DNA of 8,599 nucleotides from Acholeplasmatales bacterium (GTDB taxonomy: Bacteria > Bacillota_I > Bacilli_A > Acholeplasmatales > Anaeroplasmataceae), in the NCBI GenBank assembly GCA_900770055.1, contig CAAGJD010000063.1, positions 1-8,599 of the forward strand, in the 5' to 3' direction. Under the pieces are notes generated by a model that had not been told where the DNA came from, did no database searches, and saw nothing but the letters and a program-made list of their open reading frames with translations. The translations under genes were made by a program, and so were the position numbers. Shown here one piece after another: positions 6,260 to 8,599 of the stretch (positions within the stretch are counted from its first letter, which is position 1; the number at the start of each line of letters is the position of its first letter).

Positions 6260-7837
6260 ATGCTTAAAACAGTAAATTTAGGATTACAATATGGTTCAAG
6301 AAAACTATTTGAACATGTTGATATTACCTTTTCAAAAGGTAATTGTTATGGAATTATTGGTGCTAATGGTGCTGGTAAATCAACTTTTTTAAAGGTTTTA
6401 TCTAAAGAAATAGAATCAACTACCGGTGAGGTAATAATGGATAAAAATGAGCGTATGAGTGTTTTAAAACAGGATCAGCACGCTTACGATAATGAAACAG
6501 TTATTAATACAGTTTTATTAGGTCATAAAAGATTAATAGAGATAATGGAACAAAAGGACGCATTATACGCTAAAGAGGATTTCACTGAGGAGGATGGAGT
6601 ACTTGCTGCTGAGCTTGAGGGTGAATTTGCTGAACTAGGTGGCTGGGAGGCTGAAAGTGATGCTGAAACATTACTTAATGGCTTAGGTGTATCTAATGAA
6701 TACTTATATACATTAATGAGTGATTTAGATGCAAAGCTTAAAATTAAGGTTTTACTTGCTCAAGCCTTATTTGGTAATCCTGATATTTTACTTTTAGATG
6801 AGCCTACAAATAATTTAGATTATAAATCTACAAGATGGCTTGAAAACTTTTTACTTAATTTTGAAAATACTGTTTTAATAGTATCTCATGACCGTCACTT
6901 TTTAAATAATGTTTGTACTCATATATGTGATGTTGATTTTGGTAAAATTAAGCTTTATGTTGGTAACTATGAATTTTGGTATGAATCTAGTCAGCTAGCT
7001 TTACAACAGGCTAAGGATCAAAATAAAAAGGCTGAACAAAAAATTAAGGAGCTACAAGAATTTATTGCTAGATTCTCAGCAAATAAATCAAAATCTAGAC
7101 AAGCTACAAGTCGTAAAAAGCTTTTAGAAAAGATTAATATTGAAGATATCGAACCATCAAGCAGAAGATACCCATATATTGGCTTTAAACCAAATCGTGA
7201 GGTTGGTAATGATATCTTAATGGTTGAAGGTTTAACTAAACCAGGATTATTTAATAATCTATCATTTACAATTAATAAAAACGATAAGATTGCTTTTTTA
7301 GCTGAAAATTCAACGCAAATTACAGCTTTATTTAATATATTATCAGGTAAGGATACAGATTACACTGGTAAATTTAAATGGGGTGTTACAACAACTGTAG
7401 GCTTTTTACCTCAGGATAATAAAGAATATTTTTCATCAGAGCTTACTTTAGTAGATTGGTTAAGACAATATTCAAAGGAAGACCAAACAGAAACATTTAT
7501 TCGTGGATGGTTAGGAAGAATGCTATTTAGTGGTGAAGAATCTCTTAAAAAATGTAATGTATTGTCAGGTGGAGAAAAGGTTAGATGTATGTTTGCTAAG
7601 CTAATGCTAGAAGGACCCAATATTTTAGTTTTAGAGGATCCAACAAATCATCTAGATCTTGAATCAATTACAGCCCTAAATGAGGGTATGGTTAATTATA
7701 AAGGTAACATCTTATTTTCTTCACATGATGCTGAGCTACTTCAAACTGTAGCTAATAGAATTATTGCAATTAAACCAGATGGTTCATTTGAGGACAGAAG
7801 TGAATCATATGAGGATTTCTTAGAAAGACAGGAATAA
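6260..7837 (+). CDS. ABC-F family ATPase, YkpA/YbiT type, with a degenerate second ATP site
   Basis: A soluble protein with two ABC ATPase domains and no membrane segments, as in ABC-F proteins that act on the ribosome in translation or antibiotic protection. Domain 1 has Walker A GANGAGKST (34-42), Walker B ILLLDEPTNNLD (176-187) and the SHD switch His210. Its signature is MSDLDAKLKIKV (153-164), lacking the GG of LSGGQ. A lysine-rich coiled linker (about 240-300) includes RFSANKSKSRQATSRKKLLE, typical of this subfamily. Domain 2 keeps an intact signature LSGGEK (435-440) and His489, but its P-loop is AENSTQITAL (348-357) without GKS/T, and its Walker B reads LEDPTNHLD (458-466) with Asp and Glu exchanged. 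AAAGGAGA at 6243-6250 supports the ATG. The closest named relatives are YkpA and YbiT; there is no sign of antibiotic-target specificity. The gene is probably co-transcribed with the helicase downstream. Confidence 0.92.
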   Translation: MLKTVNLGLQYGSRKLFEHVDITFSKGNCYGIIGANGAGKSTFLKVLSKEIESTTGEVIMDKNERMSVLKQDQHAYDNETVINTVLLGHKRLIEIMEQKDALYAKEDFTEEDGVLAAELEGEFAELGGWEAESDAETLLNGLGVSNEYLYTLMSDLDAKLKIKVLLAQALFGNPDILLLDEPTNNLDYKSTRWLENFLLNFENTVLIVSHDRHFLNNVCTHICDVDFGKIKLYVGNYEFWYESSQLALQQAKDQNKKAEQKIKELQEFIARFSANKSKSRQATSRKKLLEKINIEDIEPSSRRYPYIGFKPNREVGNDILMVEGLTKPGLFNNLSFTINKNDKIAFLAENSTQITALFNILSGKDTDYTGKFKWGVTTTVGFLPQDNKEYFSSELTLVDWLRQYSKEDQTETFIRGWLGRMLFSGEESLKKCNVLSGGEKVRCMFAKLMLEGPNILVLEDPTNHLDLESITALNEGMVNYKGNILFSSHDAELLQTVANRIIAIKPDGSFEDRSESYEDFLERQE

Positions 7838-7839
7838 TT

Positions 7840-8599
7840 ATGGACTTATTAATCGGCTTAAATGATGCCCAAAAGCTTGCGGTTACCCAAACAGAAGGAC
7901 CTGTAATGGTAATGGCAGGTGCAGGTAGTGGCAAAACAAAGGTTTTAACTACAAGAATTTCATATTTAATTAGTGAGCTTGGAATAAATCCATCTTCTAT
8001 TTTAGCCGTAACCTTTACTAATAAGGCAGCCAATGAAATGAAGGAAAGAATTTCTAAAATGTTATCAATAGAAACAAACTTTATGTGGATTTCAACCTTT
8101 CATTCCTTTTGTTCAAGACTATTAAGATATGAGGCTGATGCTCTTGAGGGTTATTCAAGATATTTTAATATTATTGATGAAGAGGATTCATTAAAAAAAG
8201 TAAAGGAAGCTATAAATATCTTAGATTTTGACTATAAACCAAAGGAAATAAGAAAGCTTATTTCTAAGTCTAAAAATTTTCCAGAATTTAAAATTAAAGA
8301 TTTTGATTTATCTAAAGATTTTCCAATAATATTAAGAAAATATAATGAATTATTAAAATCAGAAAATCTTTTAGACTTTGATGATTTAATTATTAAAGCA
8401 ATCGAATTATTTACTAAGAATCCTAATATTTTAAATAAATATCAAAATAAATTCCAATATATTTTAGTAGATGAATTTCAAGATACTAATACTTTACAAT
8501 ATAATTTAATTAAATTATTATCTTTAAGACATCATAACCTATTTGTTGTTGGTGATGATTTTCAATCTATTTACTCCTTTAGAGGAGCTAAGATAGAAA
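7840..8599 (+). CDS. pcrA: PcrA/UvrD-type superfamily 1A DNA helicase, N-terminal part (3' end outside window)
   Basis: A 3'-5' single-stranded DNA translocase and helicase, acting in repair, plasmid replication and removal of obstacles from DNA. The visible 253 residues form the first RecA-like domain and its 1B insertion. They contain the Q-motif LNDAQKLAV (7-15), Walker A GAGSGKT (27-33), motif Ia TFTNKAANEMKER (58-70), motif Ib STFHSFCSR (85-93), the FDDLI element (180-184), Walker B/motif II ILVDEFQDTN (208-217) and motif III VVGDDFQSIYSFRGA (236-250). The last motif has GDDFQSIYSFRGA where B. subtilis PcrA has a GDSDQSIYRWRGAD-type sequence, so this could be a related UvrD-like paralog. 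The frame is open to the right edge. The ATG comes two bases after the ABC-F stop, with AGGA at 7830-7833. Confidence 0.9.
   Translation, partial: MDLLIGLNDAQKLAVTQTEGPVMVMAGAGSGKTKVLTTRISYLISELGINPSSILAVTFTNKAANEMKERISKMLSIETNFMWISTFHSFCSRLLRYEADALEGYSRYFNIIDEEDSLKKVKEAINILDFDYKPKEIRKLISKSKNFPEFKIKDFDLSKDFPIILRKYNELLKSENLLDFDDLIIKAIELFTKNPNILNKYQNKFQYILVDEFQDTNTLQYNLIKLLSLRHHNLFVVGDDFQSIYSFRGAKIE

Noticed and set aside
7770..8033. Minus-strand open frame across the ABC-F/helicase junction
   Set aside because: It is antisense to the end of the ABC-F gene and the P-loop region of the helicase. Its hydrophobic composition follows from reading these codons in reverse.

Overview
This is a strongly AT-rich window with every supportable gene on the + strand, tightly packed, with AAGG/AGGA-type ribosome binding sites. 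Genes end in TAA, TAG and TGA, and tryptophan is encoded by TGG, so the standard bacterial code applies and a mycoplasma-type code does not. Gene content (tsaE-tsaB-rimI-tsaD, a YkpA-type ABC-F protein, a PcrA-like helicase) and base composition point to a low-GC Bacillota. The bacterial-type glutaminyl-tRNA synthetase and the paired G3E GTPases fit gut Erysipelotrichia-like or clostridial lineages, but I cannot name the genus.

Left edge, 1-1498: a metal-handling pair. The first gene is cut by the window edge. What remains is an array of near-identical 19-residue His/Asp/Glu/Cys units, followed by the C-terminal domain of a COG0523/CobW-type GTPase. The second gene is another G3E GTPase with an atypical P-loop region and a C-terminal domain resembling the TIGR03943/DUF1980 (YcgQ) family. 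A clear hairpin terminator closes this unit.

Middle, 1500-4478: a five-gene operon, tsaE-tsaB-rimI-ybaK-tsaD, with overlaps or gaps of at most 14 bases. TsaE, TsaB and TsaD make the t6A modification at position 37 of ANN-decoding tRNAs. RimI is a GNAT acetyltransferase commonly linked to tsaB. YbaK removes mischarged cysteine from tRNA(Pro). The unit is preceded by an AT-only 20-base palindrome that overlaps a possible -10 box.

Right part, 4479-8599: glnS (GlnRS) follows, apparently with its own promoter. An imperfect hairpin then precedes a YkpA/YbiT-type ABC-F ATPase, in which one of the two composite ATP sites looks degenerate. Two bases later begins a PcrA/UvrD-type helicase that runs off the right edge. 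The window from 1543 to 7837 is therefore mostly a tRNA quality and translation-fidelity cluster, with metal chaperones on one side and DNA repair on the other.

I saw no insertion sequence, CRISPR array, tRNA or rRNA gene, or prophage. No intergenic stretch exceeds 100 bases. The least routine features are the metal-ligand repeat array, the GTPase with its extra C-terminal domain, and the asymmetric ABC-F protein. I found no clear evidence of a wholly new system.
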